From Deltaproteobacteria bacterium (GTDB taxonomy: Bacteria > Desulfobacterota > Desulfobacteria > Desulfobacterales > SURF-7): a DNA stretch of 6,186 nucleotides. Position numbers and translations under genes: made by a program. Positions 6,051 through 6,186 of this stretch are shown here, piece by piece. Positions within the stretch are counted from its first letter, which is position 1. Each line of letters opens with the position of its first letter. Below the pieces are notes generated by a model that saw nothing but the letters and a program-made list of their open reading frames with translations, searched no databases and had not been told where the DNA came from. Where the stretch lies: positions 1 to 6,186 of the forward strand of contig JAFDJC010000193.1 of the NCBI GenBank assembly GCA_019307665.1, in the 5' to 3' direction.

Positions 6051-6186
6051 ACCTCACCCTCCAGGTTCCCGCGATTTAAAATATTATTTGGGTCAAAGGT
6101 TTTTTTAAGATTTACCAGCAAATCATAATAGGGTTGACCGTATTTTTCTTTTAGAAAGGATGCCCGTTGGGCCGTCAGACCCCATT
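6047..6186 (-). CDS. FAD-linked oxidase, C-terminal end only (partial)
   Basis: This is the last 45 codons of a gene that enters from the right edge, read from base 6184 to a TGA at 6049-6047. The visible protein ends with a lysine-rich stretch and the motif KKTFDPNNILNRGN. That motif is the usual C-terminal signature of the VAO/GlcD-type FAD-linked oxidases (glycolate oxidase GlcD, D-lactate dehydrogenase, alkyl-DHAP synthase), where an 'FDPxxxLNPG' segment closes the cap/C-terminal domain. The FAD-binding part lies outside the window, so the substrate cannot be read. Its stop codon overlaps the start of the following 4Fe-4S gene as GTGA, which implies translational coupling. The two iron-sulfur genes downstream fit a GlcD-GlcF type dehydrogenase that oxidises a 2-hydroxy acid and sends electrons through Fe-S clusters. 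The family call rests on a short tail and the context. Confidence 0.68.
   Translation of the reverse strand, partial: WGLTAQRASFLKEKYGQPYYDLLVNLKKTFDPNNILNRGNLEGEV

Overview
The window is a single block of co-directional genes, all on the minus strand, so transcription runs from the right edge to the left. In transcriptional order it holds: the last 45 codons of an FAD-linked oxidase (VAO/GlcD type); a 113-residue protein with two 4Fe-4S motifs; a cysteine-rich (CCG-domain) iron-sulfur protein; a protein of the glycine/sarcosine/betaine reductase selenoprotein B (GrdB/PrdB-like) family with cysteine instead of selenocysteine; and a complete three-gene TRAP transporter (dctP, dctQ, dctM). The leftmost 308 bases carry no convincing gene.

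The first four genes are tightly packed: a 4-base GTGA overlap, a 14-base overlap, then a 15-base gap. They are probably translated as a coupled set. A 141-base gap with a weak promoter candidate separates them from dctP. A 289-base gap between dctP and dctQ holds a cluster of three GC-rich hairpins that look like REP-type intergenic palindromes. dctQ and dctM are 34 bases apart. Downstream of dctM lie an imperfect hairpin and a perfect 10-base inverted repeat with an 18-base loop.

A working model, which is inference: the TRAP system imports a small organic acid; the FAD oxidase plus its 4Fe-4S/CCG partners form a GlcD/GlcF-like or HdrD-like dehydrogenase that oxidises a 2-hydroxy acid or related compound and passes electrons on; and the GrdB-like protein handles a linked step of unknown chemistry. 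The least ordinary parts are the GrdB-like gene in this setting, the iron-sulfur subunit split into two overlapping genes, and the loss of all cysteines from the first CCG repeat of the larger piece.

The organism cannot be fixed from this sequence. Moderate-to-low GC content, the wealth of Fe-S redox proteins, a TRAP transporter and a Grd-like protein would fit an anaerobic bacterium, for example a sulfate reducer of the Desulfobacterota, but this is a guess from gene content. No RNA gene, CRISPR array, insertion sequence or replication origin was seen.
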